Notes under the pieces: generated by a model
What the model saw: the letters and a program-made list of their open reading frames with translations, nothing else
Told to the model about the DNA's origin: nothing
Database searches by the model: none
Position numbers and translations under genes: made by a program
Part shown: one piece after another, positions 11,792-18,598 of the stretch
Position numbering within the stretch: position 1 is the stretch's first letter
Layout: the number at the start of each line of letters is the position of its first letter
Source: a virus
Length of the DNA: 31,104 nucleotides
Direction: 5' to 3' (one strand)
Virus record (IMG/VR): IMGVR_UViG_3300036770_001505
Coordinates: 1 to 31,104 of that record

Positions 11792-13209
11792 TATGCGCCA
11801 AGTTTTTGTTCAGGTAAAGGTTGTGTATCTAAGCCAGTATTTTCTTTCTGTAAAGGTTGGAATCCTAATTCCGCTCTTTGTTCATCCATTGTCAATACTG
11901 ACTTAATATCTAAATCTCCAGCAAAAGAGACTGGCATAGGTTTAGCAATATCCAAAGCTATATTAGACCAATTCTTACCAAAGAATGTAGCTGCATCCTG
12001 AATAACTGGATTTAAAAACTTAGTTAAAAATAGTCTTTGTGTCGGTCTAATTACCGTATTGTAAACAATATCAAACTCACTTCTTATTTGTTGATTAGAA
12101 CCTAAGCTACCTGATGTTCTAAGACCAGTCAAACTCATAGTCCAACGATGAGCCGATATGATAGCTTGTTGTGCAATGGTTTGTAATTGCATAAATTCAC
12201 CATCATAGCTATTATTTAAAATTTGAACATCTGACTTATAAGAGTTATCTCTTAAAGCCTGAATAAACATCTTAGAATTGTTTCCAGTACCGGTAAAACA
12301 ATCGCGCATCGCCCTTACTACTTCTTGTGCCTCCTCTTGGTTAGTCGAACCGTATAAAGATATAATTGCACTCGGTGTGAAACCGTTTTCAAACTTACTT
12401 TGATTGAACTTAGGAATACGATATTCTAACTCAGACCATATCTTTGCACTTACCCAGTCAGGAATACCCCAGTAAACCAATGTAGGTTCGTAGTTCTTTA
12501 AGTGTATAATAGATTTTTCAACACCATCAAACTTTTCAAAGTGTGGGAACAAAGGTAAATCAATAGGGTCTTTAGGAGTTATTACATAATGTTCCTCAAA
12601 CTCGGAACTTATGCCTATATGAGTAGGGTATAATTCATCCTTGTCAGCTTTTTTAGGTCTGCACCAAGTAATAGGTAGCAAACGCATTGTATATTTTAAC
12701 GTTTTACCTACCTTAATTCGCTGCAATTCGATAAAAGCGTTACCAAAACTTGCAAAGTCTTTGAAAATTTTTCCGCTAAGTTCCTCGATACTTTCATTCT
12801 CAAAATTAACATTAGACAAAAAGTCGTTTATTTCTTGTTCTTGCTCTATCGTTATTGTCTGGTTTTCTAATCTTTGTTCTTTAAGGCTTGATAGCACACT
12901 AAGAGAAGAAGCAGGTACGCTATAAAACCCATCCCCTAAACTATAATTAACTTTTTGCTGAATGATTGATGCCGTTGTTGGCGAATTATTACAGATAGCT
13001 TGAATCCTATCTAAACGCCAAAGGTCGTACGTATTAAATGGTAAATACTCTACGACTGTTGTATCGAGAAATTCCTTTGTAGGTTCTCTAAATATATCAT
13101 CAACTAAAAAAGGGCGAACGCCAAGTTGAACACCAGTCCACGCGTGTACTTTGTTCGAGGTGGTAGGATTCGCTTGGACTCTATTCGCCCTCAGGTTTGA
13201 TTTCTTCAT
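11791..13209 (-). CDS. Portal protein
   Basis: A 472-aa portal, the dodecameric channel through which DNA enters and leaves the capsid. Recognisable segments are WRLDRIQAICNNSPTTASIIQQKVNYSLGDGF (64-95), a central region with MRLLPITWCRPKK and YWGIPDWVSAKIW, and ALRDNSYKSDVQILNN. Also present is RTSGSLGSNQQIRSEFDIVYNTVIRPTQRLFLTKFLNPVI, typical of the stem and wing of Bacteroidota phage portals. The length is normal. It overlaps the upstream 66-aa gene by 29 bases. It lies downstream of the capsid gene, the reverse of the common portal-protease-capsid order. Confidence 0.85.
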   Translation of the reverse strand: MKKSNLRANRVQANPTTSNKVHAWTGVQLGVRPFLVDDIFREPTKEFLDTTVVEYLPFNTYDLWRLDRIQAICNNSPTTASIIQQKVNYSLGDGFYSVPASSLSVLSSLKEQRLENQTITIEQEQEINDFLSNVNFENESIEELSGKIFKDFASFGNAFIELQRIKVGKTLKYTMRLLPITWCRPKKADKDELYPTHIGISSEFEEHYVITPKDPIDLPLFPHFEKFDGVEKSIIHLKNYEPTLVYWGIPDWVSAKIWSELEYRIPKFNQSKFENGFTPSAIISLYGSTNQEEAQEVVRAMRDCFTGTGNNSKMFIQALRDNSYKSDVQILNNSYDGEFMQLQTIAQQAIISAHRWTMSLTGLRTSGSLGSNQQIRSEFDIVYNTVIRPTQRLFLTKFLNPVIQDAATFFGKNWSNIALDIAKPMPVSFAGDLDIKSVLTMDEQRAELGFQPLQKENTGLDTQPLPEQKLGA

Positions 13210-13381
13210 ATTCTAAATTATCTACTTGTTTGTTTTTTACTTTTTTTTTGTCAACAATTATAGCCTCGTGACCTAAATGGTAAAGATGCTCCAACTGTTC
13301 TTGAGTTGCCTCGTTTAAGTTAACCTTAAATTTTGAACAAACAACAAAACAATTTAAGAATTTTTCGTCTACTTTAAACAT
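13181..13381 (-). CDS. Hypothetical 66-aa protein before the portal gene
   Basis: A basic/acidic mixed protein, MFKVDEKFLNCFVVCSKFKVNLNEATQEQLEHLYHLGHEAIIVDKKKVKNK, ending EEIKPEGE. The core NLNEATQEQLEHLYHLGHE resembles a small helical domain seen in head-completion or assembly proteins of Bacteroidota phages; I cannot name a function. It overlaps the portal start by 29 bases and follows a terminator-like hairpin (13395-13419), so it may begin a separately controlled portal transcript. Confidence 0.6.
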   Translation of the reverse strand: MFKVDEKFLNCFVVCSKFKVNLNEATQEQLEHLYHLGHEAIIVDKKKVKNKQVDNLEYEEIKPEGE

Positions 13382-13394
13382 ATCTTTTAATTTT

Positions 13395-13419
13395 AAAAAG
13401 GGTGGCTGTTACACCACCC
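13395..13419 (-). terminator. Terminator between the tube-like gene and the portal block
   Basis: On the minus strand GGGTGG (13414-13419) pairs with CCACCC (13400-13405) around an 8-base loop, followed by TTTTT. This may be a partial terminator that lowers portal expression relative to capsid and tube proteins, since no strong promoter is seen before the portal block. Confidence 0.8.
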
Positions 13420-13446
13420 CCGATATATAACGAACAAAGCAAGAGA

Positions 13447-13980
13447 TTAAACTGGAATAACAACCGCAGGGTCCACTGGCCATGCTAATTCAGTACCGCG
13501 AGAAACCAAAGTGATAGACGCTTGGTTTTGGTCATTGATAGCTGTTCCTGTTGTAGTTTCGAACGCTGTTAATTGAGCAGGGAAGTGAACACCAGCAGTT
13601 GACAAAGATTGAGGCACACCCCAAATCCAACGTGAACCATTATTCTCTTCGTGAATAACGATAAATCCACAACAACAATCTTTTAATTCATCGATTGCCT
13701 CTTTAACATCTTGAGCGTGACAAGGGAAAACGCCAGTCAAAGTTTGTGTCACAACCGTGTTACAATTTGTTCTTTCACCAGTTTCAACCCAAGAACCAGT
13801 TTCCTGATAAGGAGTGAACTCATAGAACTTTGTAAGACCTGTCATAGTAATTGCAGTCAATTCACCAGAAGTGAATGTAAGTGTTGCTACATCTCCAAGA
13901 CTTGCTAACCAGAACTTATTCAGACCGCCTGAGCAACTTGTAGAACAACTAACACTATATCCAGAAGTTAAACAACTCAT
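13447..13980 (-). CDS. Virion structural protein, tail tube-like
   Basis: A 177-aa beta-rich protein between the capsid and portal genes. The start MSCLTSGYSVSCSTSCSGGLNKFWLASLGDVATLTF resembles the Cys-containing opening (MxCxxSGYxxxCxxxxGG-xxxxxxxLxxVxxxT) of abundant structural proteins in Bacteroidota phages, often annotated as tail tube or major tail proteins. The middle has HAQDVKEAIDELKDCCCGFIVIHEENNGSRWIWG, and the late AINDQNQASITLVSRG resembles the closing strands of a tube fold. Hairpins on both sides (14013-14032 and 13395-13419) would stabilise a short abundant mRNA, in line with a major virion protein. The tube role is inferred. Confidence 0.6.
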   Translation of the reverse strand: MSCLTSGYSVSCSTSCSGGLNKFWLASLGDVATLTFTSGELTAITMTGLTKFYEFTPYQETGSWVETGERTNCNTVVTQTLTGVFPCHAQDVKEAIDELKDCCCGFIVIHEENNGSRWIWGVPQSLSTAGVHFPAQLTAFETTTGTAINDQNQASITLVSRGTELAWPVDPAVVIPV

Positions 13981-14012
13981 ATATATTTAGTTTATTATTA
14001 TTAATTAATATA

Positions 14013-14032
14013 GGGGGTATATTTCAACCCCC
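14013..14032. repeat. GC hairpin after the capsid gene
   Basis: GGGGG (14013-14017) pairs with CCCCC (14028-14032) around a 10-base AT loop, just after the capsid stop codon. On the minus strand it is followed by TATATTAATT and not by a T run, so it more likely protects or processes the capsid mRNA than ends it. Confidence 0.65.
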
Positions 14033-14038
14033 ATTTTT

Positions 14039-15028
14039 TTAGTATGCTACGGTAATCAATTCGTTATGCTTATAGTTGAAGCCTAAGTAGAATTTGATTT
14101 TAGCTTTCAATTTTTCAGTTTCCCAATCCTGCCAAGCTTGAACTTGGTTAAGTGGAGAAGTGACATCAGTTCCCATTACTAAGTTATCTCTCTTAGTGTA
14201 AAGAACGTAGTTAGCATCGTTGATACCTTGGTATGCAGAAGCATAACCCTGCCAATCGTACATAGGCTTAACTTCGATACCATTGAACGTTAATCTGGAA
14301 GTTCCATTCATTAACAATTCAAGATGCATATTTGAAGAGATACCGTTGTTTTGTAAGTCTTGTAGGTATTGTCTATAAACGTTAGCAGAAACTAACATTA
14401 CTTTCTCAGCTTCAGGAACTGCACTAAGAACGTTAGAAGCATTTTCCCAAACCGCAGTCAATAGGTCGATACCGTCACCAGCTCCCAAAGGAACACCAGA
14501 GTTAGAGTTGATATAAGGAACTAAGTTAAGAGCAACCAAGTTAGGGATGTAAACAGACCACATACCATCTACGATATTAACATCGTTGTTTGCACTTGAC
14601 TTGTCACCAAAGAAAGAAAGAAGTAGGGCTTGTTTACGAACTGCCTGTTGCATTCTTGTCAACAATAAATCCATAAAGATAGTACCTTCAAGGTTATCTA
14701 TTTGAGTACCTTTTTTAAGTAGTTGCTTATAAACTGTATCTTTGAATTCATCAAAACAAAGTTCAACGTTTGCCTTTACGAATTCAGTTTCGATACATCT
14801 TTCGAAGATAGACATAGAACCTTTTGGAGTCCATCCACAACCATCTCCAAGTTGTAGGATATTTTCCATTGCACCTACATAACCGATGTTTTGCTTCTTG
14901 TTAACAAGTAACATCGTGTCAAAAATCTCATCTACTTCAGCATCAAAAAATACTGGTTTTAGCAAAAGTTCTTGAGCCTGTTCGCCAATCAAATTGATAT
15001 TGAACTGACCGTTTTCATATATAGCCAT
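14039..15028 (-). CDS. Major capsid protein
   Basis: A 329-aa protein, the normal size for an HK97-fold capsid subunit of a siphovirus. It follows the protease and Ig-like genes and precedes the tube-like gene. The sequence has the mixed alpha/beta build of Bacteroidota phage capsids: FDEFKDTVYKQLLKKGTQIDNLEGTIFMDLLLTRMQQAVRKQALLLSFFGD (a long helical run), EAEKVMLVSANVYRQYLQDL, NGIEVKPMYDW, and the late KIKFYLGFNYKHNELITVAY. The leader is AT-rich (TTTAAAAATAATATT before ATG), as for strongly expressed Bacteroidota genes. There is no N-terminal extension large enough to act as an internal scaffold, which fits a separate scaffold. Confidence 0.8.
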   Translation of the reverse strand: MAIYENGQFNINLIGEQAQELLLKPVFFDAEVDEIFDTMLLVNKKQNIGYVGAMENILQLGDGCGWTPKGSMSIFERCIETEFVKANVELCFDEFKDTVYKQLLKKGTQIDNLEGTIFMDLLLTRMQQAVRKQALLLSFFGDKSSANNDVNIVDGMWSVYIPNLVALNLVPYINSNSGVPLGAGDGIDLLTAVWENASNVLSAVPEAEKVMLVSANVYRQYLQDLQNNGISSNMHLELLMNGTSRLTFNGIEVKPMYDWQGYASAYQGINDANYVLYTKRDNLVMGTDVTSPLNQVQAWQDWETEKLKAKIKFYLGFNYKHNELITVAY

Positions 15029-15061
15029 AATATTATTTTTAAAGTTTAAATGTTAATTAAA

Positions 15062-15871
15062 TTAAGCCAAAGTGTAATCAATTGTAATTACATAAGGGTC
15101 ATTACTTGCATCACTATTTACAGTAATATCACCAGTGTAACTACCTGCAATTCCTGAAGTGTCAACCGTACCACTTAAAGTTACTGTCTGATTAGGGTAA
15201 ACCACACCAGCAAAGTTTGGTAAGTCAAAACTTAGAACGTCACCAGTGAAAGATACCGAGCTAATAGTCAAAACAGATTGACCAACGTTTTTATAAACAA
15301 CTGTAAACTTCTCGAATGTACCTCCAGCAACAAAGCTACCTAAGTCATAAGAGCCACCAGATGCAACTGAAGTTGTTCCATCAGCTTCAAAACCAGCAAT
15401 AACTGGAGCGTAAAGAGTAGTAGTGTTAATAGTAACCGCACCTACAAAAGAATTGTAAGGGAACGTGTATTCAACGATACAAGGGCAGTCAACAGAAGCA
15501 TTGTCTAATACCTCAATAACAACAGATACAGTCCAAACAACTGATACATCTAAACCAGCTACATCAACAGAAAGTGAACTAACAGTTCCAGTTCCTACCG
15601 CAGTAGCAAAGTTTCCAAGTCCATCAGTAACTACAACTTTCACATAACGTGAATCAATACTTGAAGTAGGAGCAGAAAATGAAATGTCAAAAGTGTTAGA
15701 TACACCTTCGTAGCCATACTCAGCAACTAAAGCTAAGTCAGTTCCGCAACAACCAGTTTGCTTAATCTTTAAGATTTCAGCATTGGCAGGGTTTGCAAGT
15801 GGATTAGTTCTATTGAAAAAGAATTCTTGACTATTTCCCTCTGCATAAAAGTTTTCTTTATTAAAAGCCAT
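15062..15871 (-). CDS. Ig-like virion protein, candidate capsid decoration or head fibre
   Basis: A 269-aa Ser/Thr/Val-rich beta protein between the protease and capsid genes, a position typical of decoration proteins. The N-terminal part (1-40) carries GNSQEFFFNRTNPLANPANAEILKIKQTGCCG. The middle has a beta domain with DSRYVKVVVTDGLGNFATA. Residues about 155-269 form an Ig-like domain of the HYDIN/ASPM kind: GSYDLGSFVAGGTFEKFTVVYKNVGQSVLTISSVSF, then VYPNQTVTLSGTVDTSGIAGSYTGDITVNSDASNDPYVITIDY. Ig-like domains on phage heads often bind carbohydrate or mucus. There is no signal peptide, so it acts in the virion. Which surface it decorates is an inference. Confidence 0.65.
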   Translation of the reverse strand: MAFNKENFYAEGNSQEFFFNRTNPLANPANAEILKIKQTGCCGTDLALVAEYGYEGVSNTFDISFSAPTSSIDSRYVKVVVTDGLGNFATAVGTGTVSSLSVDVAGLDVSVVWTVSVVIEVLDNASVDCPCIVEYTFPYNSFVGAVTINTTTLYAPVIAGFEADGTTSVASGGSYDLGSFVAGGTFEKFTVVYKNVGQSVLTISSVSFTGDVLSFDLPNFAGVVYPNQTVTLSGTVDTSGIAGSYTGDITVNSDASNDPYVITIDYTLA

Positions 15872-15882
15872 TTTTTTAGAGT

Positions 15883-16329
15883 TTATTTATTTAACAATGA
15901 TTTGATAAACGTAGACGCTTGGATAATCTGTTCTTGAGTAAATTTATTCTTAACAGATATACCTGCGCTTTCAGATTTGTAACTAATTTTAGCAAAGGCT
16001 TTAGCTTTAGTTTCCTCAAGTTCTTTTTCTTTGCTTTCAATTACGGTTTCTTTTTCCTCCATATCGGATTCCATAGATTTGATTTTTTCTTTCATACCAG
16101 CCATCTCAGTTGACATAGCTTCTTTTTCAGCTTCAAGTTCAGCGATTTTCTTTTTGTACCATTCGATTTTCTCTTCTGGAGTGTAATCGTCAAAACTTTT
16201 TTCAATTTCAATTTCCATCTCTTCAGCCTTTGGCTCTTCAATAACTGTCATATCTTTCTCTTCGACAATTTCAGCTTTGAAACCAAAAACAGATGCGATG
16301 TTCTGAAGTAGACTTTTTTTGTCGTTCAT
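15883..16329 (-). other. Possible nested scaffold product from an internal start (Met313)
   Basis: The ATG at 16327-16329, in frame in the protease gene, is preceded by an AT-rich stretch (CCTAAAATTAAAAACAGT) much like the leaders before other genes here. It would yield a 148-aa protein starting MNDKKSLLQNIASVFGF and consisting of the coiled coil and C-terminal helix. This matches lambda Nu3, which is nested in the protease gene. Only sequence context supports it. Confidence 0.4.
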
Positions 16330-17265
16330 ACTGTTTTTAATTTTAGGAATGTTTTTAAATTTAGATTCAGCGCGTACCTTATTGAATACCGCCTCGTAGT
16401 TTTTATAATCAGGTATTTGTGCCTCATCCATTATGTAGTCAGCAAAACCATAGTCTACCGCTTCCTGCGCTGTTAACCACGTTTCCTCTGCCATCATATT
16501 TCTTACATATTCTTTAGTGTCCTCAATGCTATTATTGATTAACTTGCCTTTGCTTTCCATTTGTGTCGTATAGATGTTAACCATTTGTTCATCTACTCTG
16601 TTAAGCAATTCGACAGTCTTTGATATTTGCTTTGCGTTTCCTTCAGCACCAGACCACGCTGAGTGAATCATAAAAAAGCTATTAGATGTAAGTATTTTTT
16701 CATCAGCCGCTAAGAATACAACCGTTGCAGCACTTGCCACAATACCAATTCCCTTTGCAGTTGTTTTACCTTTGTAGCTACTAATCATTGCCGCCATAGT
16801 CAAACCTTCAAAGTATGAACCGCCTTCAGATGCAATGTTAAAAGTAACATCCAAACCGTTTGCGTTTTCAAGTTCAGCTTTCAAACTCTGAGCGTTCGCC
16901 TCTGTATATTGGTCTATCGCTCCGATTATGTCTATTTCTGTCATATTCTTTACCGCTTCTTTGTCTATTTGTTCTGATTTTCTAATTGCCCAATCTATCC
17001 CCTCAGTACCGCCCCAAGCGTCCCACATTAAACCGCCACATCCTTCGTTATATGGTACATCCTTATTTTGTCTATGCCTATTGAATGATGCCATACGTTT
17101 AACCGTATCAACTGATATTGATTCTCCTTTTGCTAATTGGTTCGCTCTCGCCCAACCGACTGGAGTACCGCAGTCATTCTTATTGTCGGTTTCCTCTCTA
17201 AACTTCAAAGCACGTTTAGCGTTCTCACTTGCAGCCTTTGGGTAATCGTTATAAGTATCAGCCAT
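15883..17265 (-). CDS. ClpP-like prohead protease fused to a coiled-coil scaffold-like domain
   Basis: A 460-aa three-part protein. Residues 8-100 (YPKAASENAKRALKFREE, GTPVGWARANQLAKGESIS, TVKRMASFNRHRQN, GGLMWDAWGG) form a small domain common in phage protease and portal-associated proteins. Residues 108-280 are a ClpP-type serine protease: IASEGGSYFEGL, nucleophile Ser178 in GIVASAATVVFLAADE, His201 in FFMIHSAWSG, and the closing WLTAQEAVDYGFADYI. Residues 355-425 are a charged coiled coil (EKIEWYKKKIAELEAEKEAM ...), with a helical end. Protease plus C-terminal scaffold in one frame is the lambda C/Nu3 plan. Met313 may start a separate scaffold. The gene follows a terminator and opens the head operon. 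Confidence 0.85.
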   Translation of the reverse strand: MADTYNDYPKAASENAKRALKFREETDNKNDCGTPVGWARANQLAKGESISVDTVKRMASFNRHRQNKDVPYNEGCGGLMWDAWGGTEGIDWAIRKSEQIDKEAVKNMTEIDIIGAIDQYTEANAQSLKAELENANGLDVTFNIASEGGSYFEGLTMAAMISSYKGKTTAKGIGIVASAATVVFLAADEKILTSNSFFMIHSAWSGAEGNAKQISKTVELLNRVDEQMVNIYTTQMESKGKLINNSIEDTKEYVRNMMAEETWLTAQEAVDYGFADYIMDEAQIPDYKNYEAVFNKVRAESKFKNIPKIKNSMNDKKSLLQNIASVFGFKAEIVEEKDMTVIEEPKAEEMEIEIEKSFDDYTPEEKIEWYKKKIAELEAEKEAMSTEMAGMKEKIKSMESDMEEKETVIESKEKELEETKAKAFAKISYKSESAGISVKNKFTQEQIIQASTFIKSLLNK

Positions 17266-17317
17266 ACCACAAAATTAAATTTGGTATATTCTAAAAAATA
17301 ATGATTTGTGTAAATAC

Positions 17318-17345
17318 AAAAAACCGCTGCAAAAACTTGCAAGGG
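17318..17345 (-). terminator. Terminator between the tail block and the head block
   Basis: On the minus strand CCCTTGCAA (17337-17345) pairs with TTGCAGCGG (17324-17332) over 9 positions with one mismatch and one G-U pair. The loop is 4 bases and TTTTTTG follows. It separates the small genes after the tape measure from the protease operon. The 109-bp gap also holds TAATTTTG just before the protease ATG, but no matching -33 element. Confidence 0.65.
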
Positions 17346-17374
17346 TCAATCACTAACTAAAACAAAAATGGAGA

Positions 17375-17605
17375 CTAAATTTTTTCTATCTCTTCCTTTA
17401 CTCTATGCCAATAATCCAGCTTAGGAAAGAAGTTAAATAACGATGTCGAATAAGGGTTGGTGTCAATAACTAAGTCAACTGCTATCATAGCATTTTGTTT
17501 AGCTATCGTAGTGCAAAGTATTTCACATCCACAATCAGTATCTTCGTTTATTAAAACGTTCTTATAGATGCTTACCAATAGTTCAGCTTTGTCTTTTGCT
17601 GTCAT
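17375..17605 (-). CDS. Small conserved phage protein (MTAKDKAELL type)
   Basis: A 76-aa helical protein of a family very common in Bacteroidota phages: MTAKDKAELLVSIYKNVL at the start, AKQNAMIAVDLVID in the middle and YWHRVKEEIEKI at the end. Function is unknown. The 66-aa protein at 26383-26583 has the same plan (MNPKDTAYEIYMRYK ... VNEMIDFFE ... FYNEVKRELINLW), so the phage carries two copies. It is the last gene before the terminator and overlaps the upstream gene by 4 bases. Confidence 0.75.
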   Translation of the reverse strand: MTAKDKAELLVSIYKNVLINEDTDCGCEILCTTIAKQNAMIAVDLVIDTNPYSTSLFNFFPKLDYWHRVKEEIEKI

Positions 17606-17802
17606 AGTCCAAAGATATTTTTAAACTCATCAGGGAATCCATCAAAAGCATCTTTAATATCGTTACTTTTATCGGCTTCTATCTTATGAAATATTATCTT
17701 GTCTTTAATAATATTCTTTACCTCAATAGTATCTCTGGCATCGACTACGGTTTTCATTTTCTTACCGTATAGTTCAAAGTAAACAGTATATTTTTTAGCC
17801 AT
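17602..17802 (-). CDS. Small conserved phage protein (KYTVYFELYGKKMKT type)
   Basis: A 66-aa alpha/beta protein: MAKKYTVYFELYGKKMKTVV, then ARDTIEVKNIIKDKIIFHKIEAD and an acidic C-terminus ending FKNIFGL. Short proteins with this opening and the I-FHKIE motif recur in Bacteroidota phages with no assigned role. The fold looks like a small two-strand/one-helix unit. It is coupled to neighbours by overlaps of 1 and 4 bases. Confidence 0.7.
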   Translation of the reverse strand: MAKKYTVYFELYGKKMKTVVDARDTIEVKNIIKDKIIFHKIEADKSNDIKDAFDGFPDEFKNIFGL

Positions 17803-18023
17803 TACTCAATAGGTTTTTTGTGGAATAAATCAAATATTTGTTCTTTGTTTTTACCCCAGTACATACCGCAGTCAATCTTAATTTTATCGCCTTTGGTTTC
17901 ATTAACATAAAACGGTACGTTAGCGAAGTAAGATTGACGGTAAGCGTTATCGTTTGCCGTAAATCTGTAGCATTGTTTTTTGACTGGACATCCAGTTCCT
18001 TTACATTTTGATATATCTGCCAT
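17802..18023 (-). CDS. Small Cys-rich conserved phage protein, probable metal binder
   Basis: A 73-aa protein with four cysteines in a recurrent pattern: SKCKGTGCPVKKQCYRFTA at 5-23 and the later KIDCGMYW. This CxxxxCPxxxxCYR ... C arrangement is typical of a family widespread in Bacteroidota phages and prophages. It looks like a zinc or iron-sulphur site, though the role is unknown. YRQSYFANVPFYV lies between the two parts. It is packed between two other small genes after the tape measure. Confidence 0.72.
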   Translation of the reverse strand: MADISKCKGTGCPVKKQCYRFTANDNAYRQSYFANVPFYVNETKGDKIKIDCGMYWGKNKEQIFDLFHKKPIE

Positions 18024-18024
18024 T

Positions 18025-18360
18025 TTAAAATTCTATTTTGTTTGGATGAAAGTAAGCATAATGATTAGCTAAAATACTATAAATACCTTTAACATCTAAA
18101 GGGTAATCCTTAGCCATTTGTTCAACTGCCTTTTGTTTAGAACCGTAATTTTCTAAATATTCAGGATATTTAAAGATGATAACATACCGATGTACTATTG
18201 ACTGTCTGACAATATTGTGCCTAATCAAATAGCTGATAACATTCTCAATACTTACATCTTGTTTTTTACGCTCCAAAGTTTCGACAATCTCACCTTGTAA
18301 CATATCAATAAAATTCTTATTACACTTTTTACGCCTCTTGCTATTTACGTTGTCTACCAT
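18025..18360 (-). CDS. Hypothetical 111-aa protein with HTH-like C-terminus
   Basis: A basic helical protein: MVDNVNSKRRKKCNKNFIDMLQGEIVETLERKKQDVS, then VISYLIRHNIVRQSIVHRYVIIFKYPEYL, then KQKAVEQMAKDYPLDVKGIYSIL. The last stretch fits a helix-turn-helix, with the DYPLDV turn in the middle, so it may bind DNA. A late regulator or an assembly helper are both possible. It overlaps the 80-aa gene upstream by 7 bases. Confidence 0.6.
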   Translation of the reverse strand: MVDNVNSKRRKKCNKNFIDMLQGEIVETLERKKQDVSIENVISYLIRHNIVRQSIVHRYVIIFKYPEYLENYGSKQKAVEQMAKDYPLDVKGIYSILANHYAYFHPNKIEF

Positions 18361-18596
18361 TCGTGAACTATGTTTTTAAAGTAAGCAATAACTTTACCGA
18401 TACAACTCGGACATTTTATATCCTGCTGAATTTTGCCCTGTACTGATTCGCCTTGTCGCATAGTATATATAAACCTATAATAGTAATTGAATAGCGTCTG
18501 GCGGTCTTTAATAGGCATATAAAGCATAGTCTTTTGACGCTCCATAATTGCCTTTACTTCTTGTCGGTATTGTTCTGGAATCTCTCTAATGTACAT
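18354..18596 (-). CDS. Hypothetical 80-aa protein with CPSC knuckle
   Basis: An aromatic, helical protein MYIREIPEQYRQEVKAIMERQKTMLYMPIKDRQTLFNYYYRFI, ending with KCPSCIGKVIAYFKNIVHEW. The CxxC knuckle near residue 62 is half of a zinc site; the rest could come from a dimer or the late His. The same build occurs in small genes near the tail region of Bacteroidota phages. It starts 2 bases after the tape measure stop. Confidence 0.62.
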   Translation of the reverse strand: MYIREIPEQYRQEVKAIMERQKTMLYMPIKDRQTLFNYYYRFIYTMRQGESVQGKIQQDIKCPSCIGKVIAYFKNIVHEW

Positions 18597-18598
18597 AG

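Noticed and set aside
12641-12925. Plus-strand open frame of 94 codons and other rightward frames in the window
   Set aside because: They lie opposite convincing minus-strand genes, have no upstream signals, and translate into low-quality sequence.
14013-14032. Capsid gene terminator
   Set aside because: The T run is on the wrong side for leftward transcription. It is kept as an mRNA hairpin only.
17266-17317. Promoter TAATTTTG directly before the protease ATG
   Set aside because: No -33 element at the right distance, and the start of transcription would fall at or inside the start codon.
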